NCBI GenBank assembly: GCA_003550325.1
Contig: QKWP01001989.1
Coordinates: forward strand, 24,876-88,875
DNA: 64,000 bases
DNA from: Gigaspora rosea
Taxonomy: Eukaryota > Glomeromycota > Glomeromycetes > Diversisporales > Gigasporaceae
Direction of reading: 5' to 3'
Position numbers and translations under genes: made by a program. The notes under the pieces were generated by a model. That model was given only the letters and a program-made list of their open reading frames with translations, made no database searches and had not been told where the DNA came from. Below, in pieces: positions 11,400-23,109 of the stretch (its first letter is position 1; the number at the start of each line of letters is the position of its first letter).

Positions 11400-13089
11400 T
11401 CTTCTAATAATTTTCGAAAAGCTAGACCTTGTTCTTTACTAAGTGGTCCAATAAAGAGGTCTGGGTCAATATGGTATATTCTTCATGTTCAAGGGTAATA
11501 ATATTTACAGGTCTAGGTATCAGGGTCTGGTCTGGGTCAACAGGTAGTTTATAATCTTACCTAGGATTCTCTAAAAATTTTAACAGAGCATATCCAAGGT
11601 GAGCTTCTTCTTGAAAAAAGTGTAGTAAAGCAGCGTTGGTAGTTTTCAAGGTTTCAATTCTTGCTTGTAATTGTTTTTTTAGTTGGTCTTGTTGCTATAC
11701 TTGTTGTTGGAGCTGATAAAACAGTGAATCATTATCTCTTTCCTTAATAGTTTCTTCAGTAGGTAGAGAGTAAATTTCTGGATCTAGAAGTTTGCAATCA
11801 TTACAATATCCTTGATTTGCATTCAATTCCTATTGGTGTTTAACATGTAAACATTACTGGCAGAGGTCAACAGGAACTATAAAGTTTCTTCAAAGTAAAG
11901 CAAGAGCATACTTCTGGTCATAGTCTGAGTGGCTAGTATTAAAGGATTCATTCAAAATTGCTTATAGAGGACCAATATCATTTTCTGATAATATGTCTTG
12001 CAATATAAGTTGCATTTTCTCATAGCTCCAAGGTTGAGTTATGCAGTCAGAGGTTAGAGGTTCTAAGGCCTGGGCAATGGTTTGGTCATTTTCATCCAAG
12101 AGGATCTTTGCAAGTCAGTAAATTCTGGATTGGTTTATTTCATATTGGTGTCCAGCATTCTTTGTTAATTCAGTATAATGTTTAATTTTAGTCCAGAGGT
12201 TATAGTTAGAATTATACTAGATATCCTGGCTAACCTCATATGCGTAGAGGTGTTCCAATTCACAAAACCACAATTCTTCTCGAAGACTGTCTAATTGGCA
12301 CATTCTAGGTCTTGTATCTGATTTGTTACATACTTTGCAACTAACAAGCATTCTACGTCCTTCATCTTGGATGAAGAAATGGATACTTCTAGGGTCTTCT
12401 TAGTCTAGAGCACAGCGGAAATCAGTATAATATTTAGGGCATACAAGTTTTTTTTCAAAAAGTTTAAGAACTTCAGGTTGTTAGGAACTTTACATTGACA
12501 ACAATAGTAGACACGGCGAGGGCTATGGGTAGGTAGACAATTACTATCAACTTGGTCAAGAGTACATCCATACTGATAAACCAAGTTTTGTCTTGTCCAA
12601 GTAGCAAGAAAACAATAAACTTCAATATGTTCTAATGTACTGCCTCTCTGCAGATATTATTAGAGCTGTCACTATATAAGTGGTTGGAGTTATTGCAAGT
12701 AGGGCAAGTAGCATGCTTTGGGGCATGTTTAGGGCATTTAATAGCAATGTGGCCAAATTCCTGATATTGGTTGCATTGGTTGGTAGAACAAGTTGCAAAG
12801 AGGTGGTCAGGAGAACCACAGTTTCCACAGACACATTGTTTAGGAGCTTTTCTATTTTTATAGCAAGACTAATAAGTAGTCCATTCATTCTCTTCTGGTA
12901 GAGAAATTGGTCTGAGTCTTCTCGATTAAAAGCATAAGCTTCTCTGGAGTATAAGTATTATGGTTCATAAAGATCTAATTCATCTGGAACAGTAACAGTG
13001 GGTTAACTAAGTAGAGGTTGGTTACTATAATAAGTAGTAGGGATAGTATGTTTCTTGTTTTCCCATCTAAAAGTATAACAGCTATTTTT
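11400..13089 (-). pseudogene. Cys-rich, zinc-knuckle ORF in place of reverse transcriptase
   Basis: Following the protease on the minus strand is a decayed frame of some 560 codons with several metal-binding-like clusters: CGNCGSPDHLFATC (a perfect CX2CX4HX4C knuckle, about 12790-12850), a second knuckle with one Cys replaced (CNQYQEFGHIAIKC), CPTCNN, YCCQCKVP (about 12500), CPKYYTDFRC, SCKVCNKSD (about 12340) and YCNDCKLLD (about 11805). Further on it has a Gln-rich coiled-coil stretch (QLQQQV..QLKKQLQARIETLK) and ends near PDLFIGPLSKEQGLAFRKLL, which resembles the linker that precedes RT in fungal gypsy elements. Stops are at TAG, TAA and TGA, mostly where Gln or Trp fits. No RT follows. 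Function unknown; nucleic-acid binding is my inference from the Cys clusters. Confidence 0.55.
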
Positions 13090-13371
13090 CTAATTGTAAT
13101 TTGCTTCCACTTTTTGATTCCAGTCATTGCCTAAGAGAAGAGAGTAGGAAGTAGTATCTACTACTTCTACTGTAAGAGGGATGGTAATATGGTTAATTTT
13201 AACTGGCAAGTCTTTTATAATTCCTAAAGATTGAGTAGAGGTTCCAACTACAGGGACTATAAGGCTATTAGAGGCCTTTTCAATAGTCAATCCAAGTTCT
13301 TTGACTGTCTTATGAGCAATCATGCTAACGGAAGCACTACTATCAATGATAGCTTGATATGGTTTATTTTA
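13090..13371 (-). pseudogene. Retropepsin-like aspartic protease domain
   Basis: On the minus strand the frame reads AIIDSSASVSMIAHKTVKEL, in which D-S-S-A-S stands for the DSGAS-type active site, and ends with LLLGNDWNQKVEAN, the typical retropepsin C-terminal strand (ILG.D). Spacing of about 70 residues between the two is normal for a retroelement protease. The Gly of D-S/T-G-A is replaced by Ser here. It would process the Gag polyprotein. Confidence 0.75.
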
Positions 13372-13557
13372 AAGAGAAATATTACATTTGACAGGTGTGG
13401 TGTATGCAGGAGTTTGAACAAGATCGCCATTTTGGGCTTACTTATATAAGTGAGTAGCCAAGGCGCCTCAGATAGATAAATTATTGAGCAGTATTTACTA
13501 TTTGTTAGTGGTGAGAGAGAGTGTCTGAGTCTTATTTTGTGTAAGATAATTAACACT

Positions 13558-14593
13558 TCGATGGTAAGGAGAAGGTGATCATTTGAAAAGTTTTGGTAAA
13601 AGCAATAGTTGTCATCATTCCAGCTTTTATAATTATTATCTCTAGATGAGAATTATTATGACTGTGAGAATGGTCTCTGTTATTGGAATAGCAGTCAGAG
13701 GAACAACTATTTCAGTTCCTATTTTGGTTGTTATTTCGGTTCCAGTTATTATTATTATTATGACGAGAGTTGGATCTTTGTCATTGGTCTTGTTTTCTAC
13801 TATTACAATCACGAATAAAATGTCCAGTACGTACACAATAATAGCAAATAGAAGGTTATTTCATTCGAGGGGTTTGGGCATGATTATCAGTGTAATTAAC
13901 AGAAGAGATAGATGTAGTCTGTATCTGGGCTAAGTTAATAGTAAGCTTAGCAATTTGGTCAGTAAGTTGCTAAATAGCTTGGTCTGCATTGGTGGTAGGG
14001 ATAGTCATCAATTTTCTAGTTTCCCAGTGGAGGGTTACTTCAATAGCATCAGCCAAAGTATTAGGTACAGTAGCTTGAACATTAACCGAATACTCAGGAC
14101 GCAAGCCTTGAATAAAAAGTTGTTTAATGAAGTCAGCTGGAAAAACATTTTCTGGGTCCACTATTTTTTGTAATATACAGAATTGGTTAACATATTAATC
14201 CACAGTCTTTATGGATCCCTGTTTAATATCGCAAAGTTGTTTTTGCCAGATAGTCTTTTGCTTAGTGGTATAGAAATGTGCCTTAAAAAGATACTAGAAA
14301 CTTCAGTCCTAAGCACTATCATTATTAAAAGCATTGGGTTGTGGATTTAAAGCTTGGTACCAGTCTAATACAACTCCTTTAAGATATACAGGTGCAAGCT
14401 GGAGTTTCTATTTGGCACTCTATTTATTAGCAGTAGCGGCTCATCTAAATTCCTTTAGCCAATCAGCAAGGTCTTGGGTTCTATCTCTATAAAAATCTGC
14501 AACTGTAATAGGAGTTTTCTCAGAACCTTGTCCAAGGGCATTAGCAATATCAGTTATTGCTTGTGCAGCAGCTCGTAAAGCAGCTTCTCTCAT
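13558..14593 (-). pseudogene. Decayed Gag with CCHC zinc knuckle
   Basis: A methionine at 14593 starts MREAALRAAAQAITDIANAL. The frame continues through DLADWLKEFR and LKGVVLDWYQALNP, the usual retrotransposon Gag core, to a well preserved stretch (FIKQLFIQGLRPEYSVNVQA, about 14080-14140). A perfect zinc knuckle CYYCVRTGHFIRDC (CX2CX4HX4C) lies at 13805-13846, followed by an Asn-rich tail. At least eight stops interrupt one single frame, most of them at codons expected to be Trp, Arg or Gln, which shows neutral decay by point mutation with few indels. Confidence 0.8.
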
Positions 14594-15229
14594 TGGATTT
14601 TCTTTATCTAGTTAGTTAAAAGTAAACAGGGTTTAATTCTTTAACAAGGGGTTGTAAATTTATTTCTTCGAATTGTAGAGAAGAGTTAGATCTAACAATA
14701 GTAGTGTCTTGGTTTTGAATATAATTGTCAAGAAGATCAATTAAATTTTGATCATTAAGAGAAGGTGTATTAAGTAATGAAAGTGATGAAAGTGTGTAGT
14801 GTAGGGTAATTGTTATATCTAAATTAACAGTAGGTAAAATTCAGTTACAGAAGGAGATGGAGAAACTAGGGATTGGAACCGCCTAAATTTTTCTTAATTG
14901 TTTAATTGTTTAACCATTTAACCATTTAATTTGGCTAGTATTAAAATAATTCGGGCCTATGACCAACATAATTCTGCTCAGAACTATAAAGCAATTTTTA
15001 AATGGTTAAACGGTTCCAATCCCTAGGAGGAACAGTTGTGCAGGTTGCAAAAGAAAAGGTTTGTTATATTAAGGAAGAAAATGATTTTTTTGTAGAGGAG
15101 GAGTAATTTCTCAAGTATAATGATATGTAATTTCTGAGATAGGTGAAGAAGAAAACTCAAGTTATGGAGATATTGGTATATAAGTATCAGTAGAGGAACC
15201 AACACCAGCTTCAGCTAATTGTTCAGGCC

Positions 15230-15777
15230 CTAAAGTGTATATAGATCTGGGCGAGAAGTATCAAAGTTTAATTTAGTTCTTACTAATTGATTTTGAAAAT
15301 CAAATAGAAAGTTTTCGGTTCTTAGTCGAGTATGAGAGGGAGTAGAAGGAAGAAGGTCCTCAATATAAAGGTCAAGTAGTGTAGCTTCAAAATCAGAAGG
15401 TAAGATAGATGCAAGAGTATATGGGTATGTTCAAAGAGTAGACCAGCAATAACTTCTTTTGAATCTAAAAGGTCGTTATTATAGCGGTAACTAAAAACAT
15501 TATCTCGAGCAGTGGCTCTAGCTGTATTATAATTAGTGGCAGTAACTAGAACACAGTAAGCATCATTTGTCTTTTAGAAATATTGGGTAGCAAAATAATT
15601 ATCTTTATATGTTCTTCAAAATCATCAAAAAGGATAGTGTAAATTAGCAACAGGGTAACAAACAGTACAGGATAAATCAGGATGATAGGCTTGTAAAATG
15701 TCTATAGTGAGTGATGAAGAATAACTTGTTTTGTGTACTTCAATTTCTTCTAAATATAGTTCATATGCTCTATTCAT
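15230..15777 (-). pseudogene. First ORF of the LTR element, unknown
   Basis: Starts MNRAYELYLEEIEVHKTSYS at 15777 and can be followed to LNFDTSRPDLYTL at a TAG at 15230-15232 with one frameshift near 15425 and a few stops (a WW-like position gives two adjacent TGA). It contains a CTVC pair. It precedes Gag and may be its N-terminal part or a separate structural protein. I do not recognise the family. Confidence 0.5.
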
Positions 15778-16047
15778 ATAGAGAAGTCAGTTTTCAAGTC
15801 TCAAGGAAACTAATAAAAGAATAATAGTAATATCTCCAAAAATAAAAGGTTAGTAGTAAGTTGTTAACAAAATTTTTAATTTCCAAAATATAGTAAATAG
15901 TTAATATCCAACAAAAAGAAAATTCCAAGTAAGTAGTAAGAGAATAACAAGAGTGCAATTAAACAGCAAGAGAGTTAGTAACAGCCAAAAAAAAAAATAA
16001 GATTTACAAATTCTTCAATAATATCCAATAATTTAATTAGATTTCTA

Positions 16048-16060
16048 CCAGAATGCACCA
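16048..16060 (-). other. Primer binding site
   Basis: On the minus strand TGGTGCATTCTGG follows the LTR end after two bases. TGG at the start is complementary to the CCA end of a tRNA, as in LTR retrotransposons. I cannot name the tRNA. Confidence 0.6.
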
Positions 16061-16062
16061 AA

Positions 16063-16640
16063 TGTTACAGTACTAGAAGCCTTCTTTAATTTCGATAAAG
16101 TAACAATCACACGGCTCCTGAGATCCCTTTTTCTTTGGGTGTGAAGCGGTATGCAAAAGGGAAGTATAGCTTCTTTTATGTCTGTAAGAAACTATATACT
16201 TCTCTATGGCAGTTCAGTATAAGACAACCAGAGATAATAGACAGTTTATTAAATTAACAAGAGAGCTATCCCAAGGTGTCTGTTTCTTAAAAATCCCAAG
16301 AGTTTATTAATAATCATAGAGAAGGGTAATAAATATAAAGGTAAATACAATGTCTGGATCTGTTCTAAACAAGGTGAGTTTATATATCTATTGAGCTAAG
16401 CATCGCTAAGTGTCGTTAAGCGTTGCTAAGCGTCGTTAAGCGTTGCTAAGCATTGTTAAGTGTCACTAGGCGTTGTTAAGCATTGCTAAGCATCTTTATG
16501 TATCACTTAGTGTTATTGAGTGTTATTGCACATCAATTTCACATATCACTATTACTAAATATAGTTATTACAAAATTTTCTTATTAAGTTCTAATTCTTC
16601 ACCTAATTTCTACCAAAATTAACAAAGCAATTCTATAACA
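16063..16640 (-). repeat. Right LTR (5' LTR of the minus-strand element)
   Basis: 578 bp, TGTTACAGTACTAGAAGCC to TTCTATAACA, same length as the left LTR with scattered, mostly transition, differences. The right-hand flank ATAC repeats the left-hand flank. Confidence 0.9.
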
Positions 16641-16644
16641 ATAC

Positions 16645-17091
16645 TAAATTACGTATTAATTACTGCATTGATTACTTTATTTATTGAACAATAATAATCC
16701 CATGACCCGCATTGTCGACTAACCATTAATCTCTGAAAGCAGGCTAATTTATTCTCAATTTCTGTGACTCCAGGTAACAATCATTACAAGAATCAATGAT
16801 CGAAAGGCGGCATTAAAACCACATTAGCTACAAAAAAAAGGGAGATCATGAAGATTAGTAAAAGAATACATATACCCAACCTCAAGAACAATAAGAAGTA
16901 AACAGAGATACTTATCCCAATCTCAACTTCGCCATTACTGAACCTTGAGACCCAGACCAAGTCTTTTCACGCCTCTTTCTGCCTGCCAGATCAAGGTTTA
17001 GAAGTCTTAACATATACTTAAATAGAGTTTTATTTAAGTATAAGGGTAGTTAGTGATTATAATAGTAAACCCCTACAAATCGAAACTTTAC
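16645..17091 (+). repeat. Probable 5' LTR remnant of the second gypsy-type element
   Basis: The stretch ends CAAATCGAAACTTTACA and is followed after two bases by TGGTGGTGACTGTAAG, a plausible primer binding site, so it looks like the 3' part of an LTR whose 5' part was separated by the insertion at 9407-16640. No identical copy is seen at the other end, so the assignment rests on the PBS only. Confidence 0.4.
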
Positions 17092-17195
17092 AATTGGTGG
17101 TGACTGTAAGATTGAACTTTACAACACACCTAAAGCAAAGACTTTATACCAACTTAGCAATAGATTGTGAGATCGAATACTGATCGAATTAATTA

Positions 17196-18720
17196 ATGAT
17201 TATGGCAGTTGAACTGGAATGAATATCTAAAGAACTTCAACAATTAAATAATAGTCTTGAGGATATATTGAATACTTATATTAATAAAACATCAAGACCG
17301 CCATCTACATATACAATTCCAAAACCTACCTATTGTTAGTATGAAGAAGGATATGCAGTCAAATCTTCTATAGGACATTCTGCTTCCTATGACCTGCTGA
17401 ATCGAAGAAATCTACCTGTAAGACCTAGCTGGAGGTAAGGCAATGACCATAAAGCCTATTGTATAAGAGAAGAAATAAGACATGTAGTTAGTAAATACTC
17501 AAAAGTTCAAGAGTTATATAACAAATGTGCCATCCTAGACAAGACCCTTATGGATGAACAAGCTACCAAATTTCAAAAACTTGTACATAAAGTAGTTGGA
17601 GGTAACTACATCAACAATGTACAATTCTACGAGGACCTAAAAATAGTATTAGAAATATTAGAAGATTTAATAGACGGAGAAGGAATTGTGAAAAACAGTA
17701 ATAGTAGTATACCAATTCTATACATATCTTCAGATACTCAAACCCCGTCTACCATGAAAAAAAGTCCATTATCTCATGTGAAAAATTTTTTCTCTGTTAA
17801 GCCTTGTCCTAAAAATCGTCCAAAGAAGTTACAAGATTCCAGAAATAAAGAAGAAACTGAATACTTATCTCTATATGTGCAGATAAATACAGTACCGAAC
17901 AGTAAAAGACATCCACTCATTATTGGTAAATCTTTAAATTGTTATAAATTTTTTAAAAAAAATTAAATCAAAAAACCCTCTAACAAATTGATAAATTTTT
18001 AGATAAACTATATTTCTGTCAAAGGAATTTTTTTTATTTTTAATTTTAAGGAAGTTATAAGGCATTAAAGTTTATATGAGTTTCAAAAATTGGCGTTTAA
18101 TATAAAAAAAAGAAAACATATATAGGATTTTAGCCAATCAAAATCAATTGCACAAAAATTAGCCAATCAGAATTAATTATATAAGCACCCAAAATTGGCG
18201 CTTATATGTATAGATTGGATGTCTTTTACTGTCCCGTACTATACTTCTGAAAAGAAAAGTTGCTCGCCTCAAGTTTGCACTCTAAAACCTCTATCAACCA
18301 AGCCCAGACTATGAAGAAATAATAAACAATCTTGCAATACCTGAAGAAATCGTTGAAGGCAAAGCCCTAGAAAAAATGAGCAAGAAATATTAATTAAAGC
18401 TGAAGATGGAAGCAATGAAAGGAAAAATAGCAATAAACTTACCAATCTCTCGACAGTGAAACTCTAAACTATGCCTGTGAAAGATGGTTAGAATAGGTTA
18501 AAGACTTTTGAATGACATGCAAGTGGAATAAGACACATAAAATTAAAGAATCTCTTACCACAGAATCTATTAAAGAAATGCAAGTGTTAACAACTGTAAC
18601 CGAGCTAAAATTAGAGTTAAAAGGACAAAAATGGGTATGAGGCATTTGAATAGCATTTAAAACCTACTGAAGCATTTAAGATAATTAGCCCCGAAATTGA
18701 AAAAAGCCTCTGATTCCAAA
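17196..18720 (+). pseudogene. Gag-like polyprotein start, interrupted by a mariner MITE
   Basis: From an ATG at 17196 one frame runs to the MITE at 17890 with three stops (at ELE*ISKEL, TYC*YEEG and SWR*GNDH). Readable stretches include EEIRHVVSKYSKVQELYNKC and KFQKLVHKVVGGNYINNVQF. After the MITE, in another frame, PSPDYEEIINNLAIPEEIVE follows (about 18300). I take it for Gag because of its position after the PBS and before RT; no zinc knuckle or diagnostic motif was found. Beyond 18480 the frame is heavily broken. Confidence 0.45.
17890..18241. mobile_element. 352-bp Tc1/mariner-type MITE
   Basis: Ends are CAGTACCGAACAGTAAAAGA (left) and TAGTACGGGACAGTAAAAGA (reverse complement of right), with the match extending through ACATCCA. 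TA flanks both sides (17888-17889 and 18242-18243), the Tc1/mariner target. No transposase inside. It splits the Gag-like frame. Its interior shares a 21-mer with 1035-1055. Confidence 0.82.
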
Positions 18721-19960
18721 ACGTTCCTATAAAAATTACTAGGAGTTGGAAAAAGTATATATAAAAAGCACAGAAAAAAACAAACCTTTATACTTACCTG
18801 GGTGGAATGCAAGCAAGACTTTTGATCCAGGAGGATTAATTGGAATTAGTCTAAAATAAAAAAAGGATGTTAACTCTAAGAAGTTATACGATTTCAAAAT
18901 TAAATTAAGCAAAAAAAATTTTTTTACCCAAATCTGAAATAAGATCCAGGAACTTGGGATAAGGTTAAGTTCTTTATATAACAACCTTTACGAGAATTGG
19001 AGTGTAGATCTATATAGTAGAACATTTTGCAAGACAATTTTGATAAAGTTTATAAATTTGGGACACTCCATTACAAGCAATAAAGTATATACAACTGGAC
19101 CTAGAGCTTTTATGATCTTGAGAATCTTGCAATAAGAATTTGTACTAGAGAGTGACTTGAGTTTGCCCTTGGAACCCTAATTGCTATATAAAATTGGTGA
19201 ATCAATGCATAGATCCTGATCCTTAAAAATGGCCTACTGCAGCAGATATAACTTGACAAATGAAATAAAATAAACCTATTAGTATAGACCAAATTAGAGT
19301 TTAAAGTTTCTGGAAGAAATATTGCAATAAAAAGTTAAACTATACCATTGAATTCTAGAATCAAATCAACAAAATAATAAACTTAAATGGTCCTGATAAG
19401 AGAGAGAAGTTGGTTAGGACAGATTAGGGCAAGTCGAGGGGCCCTAGTCGGTAACATGGACATAACAATAAGAGTTATGGAGGGTCATGACAGTTATGCG
19501 TGGGAGTGGGGTGCATTAACACAAACATATCCATACTGTAATAGTAAAGAAAAGTGAAGACAAAACCTAGGACAAAGAGATAATACTAGAATAGGAAGAG
19601 ATTTAATAAAAGAACTCAAACATATAGAACAGAATAAAAAAGGAAACATTCGCATTATCTGCTGGATAAGACTCAAGAGAAGCCCAGAAGAATATTAAAG
19701 TGTAACTATAGGAAACCCTGGGTAAAGAAAGAAATGAAAGATAGAATGGAAAGAAGGAAGGAAGCATCCATATCTCATGCCAGATAAGTCTTATGAGAAA
19801 TCCCTGGATAGATATTAAAGCGTAACCCCACATATGTCGCAGGCTCATGTAAAGAGCCAGAAGTAATCTAAAGTAGTATCTGTCAGATTTGATACTGCTA
19901 TCAAAATGGAATTGGCGATAAAAAAGATGAACTAGAGAAGAGTAAAGAAACATACTTACA
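18721..19960 (+). other. Degenerate internal region of the gypsy-type element
   Basis: Lies between the Gag-like frame and the RT remnant, where protease and most of RT should be. I could not identify motifs; open minus-strand frames here have no recognisable content. Confidence 0.35.
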
Positions 19961-20860
19961 AGACCAAAATCTATACCAAGAACTATCAGACAGTTAAAGA
20001 CATTCCTAGGTTTGGCTTCCTATTACTGAAGATTCATCCAAGGGCTTGCTTCTATACCCGACCCTTATAATACAAGTACTACTGAAAAATGAAAGATATG
20101 AATGGGTCAAGACCAGAATAATGCCTTTGAAGCCTTAAAGATTCACCTGACCACCACCCCGATACTTCAGTACCCTGATTTTAACCAGACCTTTTACTTA
20201 CATACCGATGCATTCGGCACCGGATTGGGTGCAGTAATAACACAAAAGAGAAAAAACAAGAAAGTGTACATAATCTCCTATGCAAACAGAAGCCTTTCCT
20301 GAGCTGAAAGGAACTACTCAACCACTGAACAAGAATGCCTTGCCGTGATTTGGGTGATTGAGCATACTATTACTACTTCGGGTTTAAGCCATTCGTAGTG
20401 GTGATTGACCATTCAGCTCTAAAGTAGCTGCAGACCTCAAAGTTGAAAGGTAGACAGGCTCGATGGATTTTTTAGCTCCAGCCCTACAACTACACCATCG
20501 AGCATCAATCTGGAAGAACCCATAGTAATGCCGACACCCTATCAAGAAGGCCAAAAACTATAGATTCAAGTGAAGAAACGAGATAACATTAAGAAAAAAG
20601 ATGCTAAGAACCAAGATTACAGAGAGTAGCTTAGAACATTTGCTAACTATAATGAAATCGAAGAACCACCTCCACAGGAAGTCTGTTACGTGGTCGAAGC
20701 CTACCAACTAGAAGACCTTTCTGATGACGAAATAGAATGAAAAGAGTACTACTGAAAGGAATATTACCAGGATGAGCATAGGCGAAAAGAATGGGAATAT
20801 ATGGAATTAATACAAGACTACTGTATCGAAGCTATAGATAGGACCATCCATATTACACAG
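19961..20860 (+). pseudogene. Reverse transcriptase end, RNase H and spacer
   Basis: Reads TIRQLKTFLGLASYY (the RT connection motif), then QNNAFEALKIHLTTTPILQY, FYLHTDAFGTGLGAVITQKR (RNase H-like domain start), IISYANRSLS, STTEQECLAVIWVIEH, then after a frameshift near 20350 FKPFVVVIDHSAL and IEHQSGRTHSNADTLSRRP, the classical RNase H end. It continues as an acidic spacer (YQLEDLSDDEIE, about 20700). The polymerase core with YXDD is not visible upstream. Three or more stops and one or two frameshifts. Confidence 0.8.
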
Positions 20861-20869
20861 ATGATCCAA

Positions 20870-21689
20870 TTGATAAAAAACTTTTTTATACATTTTACAA
20901 TACTTTTTTCAGAAGCTTGGGTAGTCTAACTCTATAGTAAAGGGGAAAGGTTCACTAAATAAACTTGAAGGTTGCACTCTGCCCTACAACATATCCGCTT
21001 AATCCATCTTAATCTACCAACTTTCATAGTACAATTTTTCAACCAAAATTTTAAAAAATGTAAGAAACTTCAAGTTACTATACTGTCACTACCTTACCAA
21101 AATTTCGTTCATTGTGTGAAGAAATAGATTAAAAACATTTAGCATGACAATTTAACAAAAGGTAACGTGAATAAAGAGTATTAATATATATAATTTTGTT
21201 GTATACATTATACAAAAGTATTCAAAAATGATATAAAATTATATATAAATGATAGTACATATAACTAATTAATTTTAAATTTTTGTTATAAAACTTAGAT
21301 TCAAAGAGAAACTTAAAATGTATTTGTGTGTGTACCAACGTCAAAAGATTTTTTTAATGGAATAGAGTGCGTAACAGGAGATTGTACAAGATATTTTGGT
21401 TCTAAATTCGATATATAGTTGAATATTTGATATTATATAAGAAAAACTATGCCAATTTCGTTAATGCTAATAATAGATTAGTTAACAAATTATCTAAATT
21501 AATAAAGACATGTATTATTTATATTGTAAAAACATTAAATATGAAGTTTAATTATTTGTTTTAGCTTTTGCTTTGATTCATTAAATTTTGATCTTTTAAA
21601 ATTTACGATTTTGATTGGATAATCAACATATAACATGTTTTCATATTTGGATCTGTAGATTTTGATTGGTCATGATCTGTGGTTCTGAG
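20870..21689. other. Insert of unknown nature within the pol spacer
   Basis: AT-rich non-coding sequence separating the two halves of the RNase H-integrase spacer. Together with the segment up to 22109 it hosts two MITEs. No terminal repeats of its own could be fixed. Confidence 0.35.
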
Positions 21690-21839
21690 TAGAGCTGCAG
21701 ATATTTAGAAGGTCCAAGGTAGCACTTCACTCTTCACGTCATATAAAATTTATATATAATCATATTAAACGTTACATCATATACATCACGTCAAACGTCA
21801 TAGTATATGTTCATTGATATTCTAATGTCTGCAGCTCTA
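21690..21839. mobile_element. 150-bp hAT-type MITE
   Basis: TIRs TAGAGCTGCAGATATT and TAGAGCTGCAGACATT; perfect 8-bp duplication GTTCTGAG at 21682-21689 and 21840-21847. Non-coding. Confidence 0.9.
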
Positions 21840-21883
21840 GTTCTGAGTCAACCATGGGTTTCCTTATTTGGGACAGTCCTACC

Positions 21884-22100
21884 CAGTGATTATTTTTCAC
21901 TGTGCGCACTGTGTGCAGCGCACAGAAACAAAAATTTGCACACATCTTTTTTCAGTAGATGTGCGGATGCTGCACAGAAATAATTGTCATTTTATAAGTA
22001 GTGCACACAGTTGCAACATTTTCTCAGTATTTGCCACACAGAAAAGTTTATGAATTGTGCAGTATCTGCATAGTAAATTTTAATTGAAAAATTAACACTG
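21884..22100. mobile_element. 217-bp hAT-type MITE
   Basis: TIRs CAGTGATTATTTTT and CAGTGTTAATTTTT; perfect 8-bp duplication GTCCTACC at 21876-21883 and 22101-22108. The interior has GTGCGCACTGTGTGC-type words (TGTGC/GCACA repeats in both directions). It lies only 36 bp beyond the target duplication of the previous MITE. Confidence 0.9.
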
Positions 22101-22109
22101 GTCCTACCT

Positions 22110-22700
22110 TGATGTCAAAGCATAAAGAATTGAAAACCTAAACCATGATCCCAGTACTAACCTCATGTGGATGCCTTGTGACACCAGTTTCAAAGCTATA
22201 AAACTGGAAAAGATATACATGGTGAACGACCACTACGAGATAGAAGCAGAAAAAAGGTTCTTAACTGCCACCACTGACCATATCACCAAAGATAATGGGT
22301 GGTATGAAGAAGAGGAATTCGAAGTATATTTGGCTATTACACCTAATGAAATCGACCCCCACGAAGTCGGTGCTATGCAATAAGACCCAACTTTAAACCA
22401 AAACAATGCTATAAAAGGCCAAGGAAGTGTTACTCGAAGACCTATACTTGATGAAGAGTTCACAAGAAGGATAGAGTATCAGGACCTAATCATGGATATA
22501 GTAATAGAGTCTGGCATTAAATAAGCCTGGTACAGTAATGACTGGGAGACCAGAGGTGACAAACCCAATTCTGAACCAAAGGAACCATAGCAAGAGGAAG
22601 GAACAGTATACTCGATCAAAGCAGCCTCAAGCCCCGAATACGAAAAAGTACCAGAAGACTTGAAAGAGAAATGAGCTGGGTGTTGAAGAAGAATTAGAAA
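22110..22700 (+). pseudogene. Acidic RNase H-integrase spacer of the gypsy-type element
   Basis: From 22165 a frame reads MPCDTSFKAIKLEKIYMVND, then WYEEEEFEVYLAITPNEIDP. It continues past a TAA at 22381 as TRRPILDEEFTRRIEYQDLI and further Glu-rich text to about 22670. Such acidic, Trp/Tyr-containing linkers occur in fungal gypsy polyproteins; the placement before the integrase zinc-binding domain supports it. No enzymatic motif. Confidence 0.5.
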
Positions 22701-23109
22701 ACTAAAAATAAAAAAACATATACAGGTCTAACACAATACGGATGGTTAGGATGAAGTAGAGTGGGAAGTGGGCTCCATCTAAAACGACTCAAGTATTAAC
22801 AAGCATAACAATAAACATTACTCAAATTCATAATTACTGGAGATATTACTAATACAAGAGTTAAATTTGACAATAAGCTCAATTCTGCTCAGGTAGTTGA
22901 TGTCCTGAAAAAAAAGCTGACAAAAGAATCAAGCCCCAAAAACTGGAAGCAACAATAGAAGAAATTTTCTACAACTGAATAAAGAAATACTATAGCACTA
23001 GTATATTTTGCAGAATCTAAACCCCTTAGTGCAGAAGAAAATAATTTAATTAAGCCATGTGATCATATACAAAGAAGGTACTTTGCATATGCAAGAAAAA
23101 TGAAGCCCA

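Larger units (their letters stand above)
9407..16640 (-). mobile_element. 7.2-kb LTR retrotransposon lacking visible RT/integrase
   Basis: Two 578-bp LTRs (9407-9984 and 16063-16640), both TGTTA...TAACA, are flanked by ATAC on each side (9403-9406, 16641-16644). A PBS-like site next to the right LTR and a polypurine tract next to the left LTR both place transcription on the minus strand. In that direction the order is: a decayed first ORF (15777-15230), Gag with a CCHC zinc knuckle (14593-13558), an aspartic protease (13371-13090), then a Cys-rich region (13089-11400). I see no YXDD reverse transcriptase, RNase H or integrase motifs, and the remaining space is too small for them. The element is therefore non-autonomous. 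All frames carry many stops. Confidence 0.88.
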
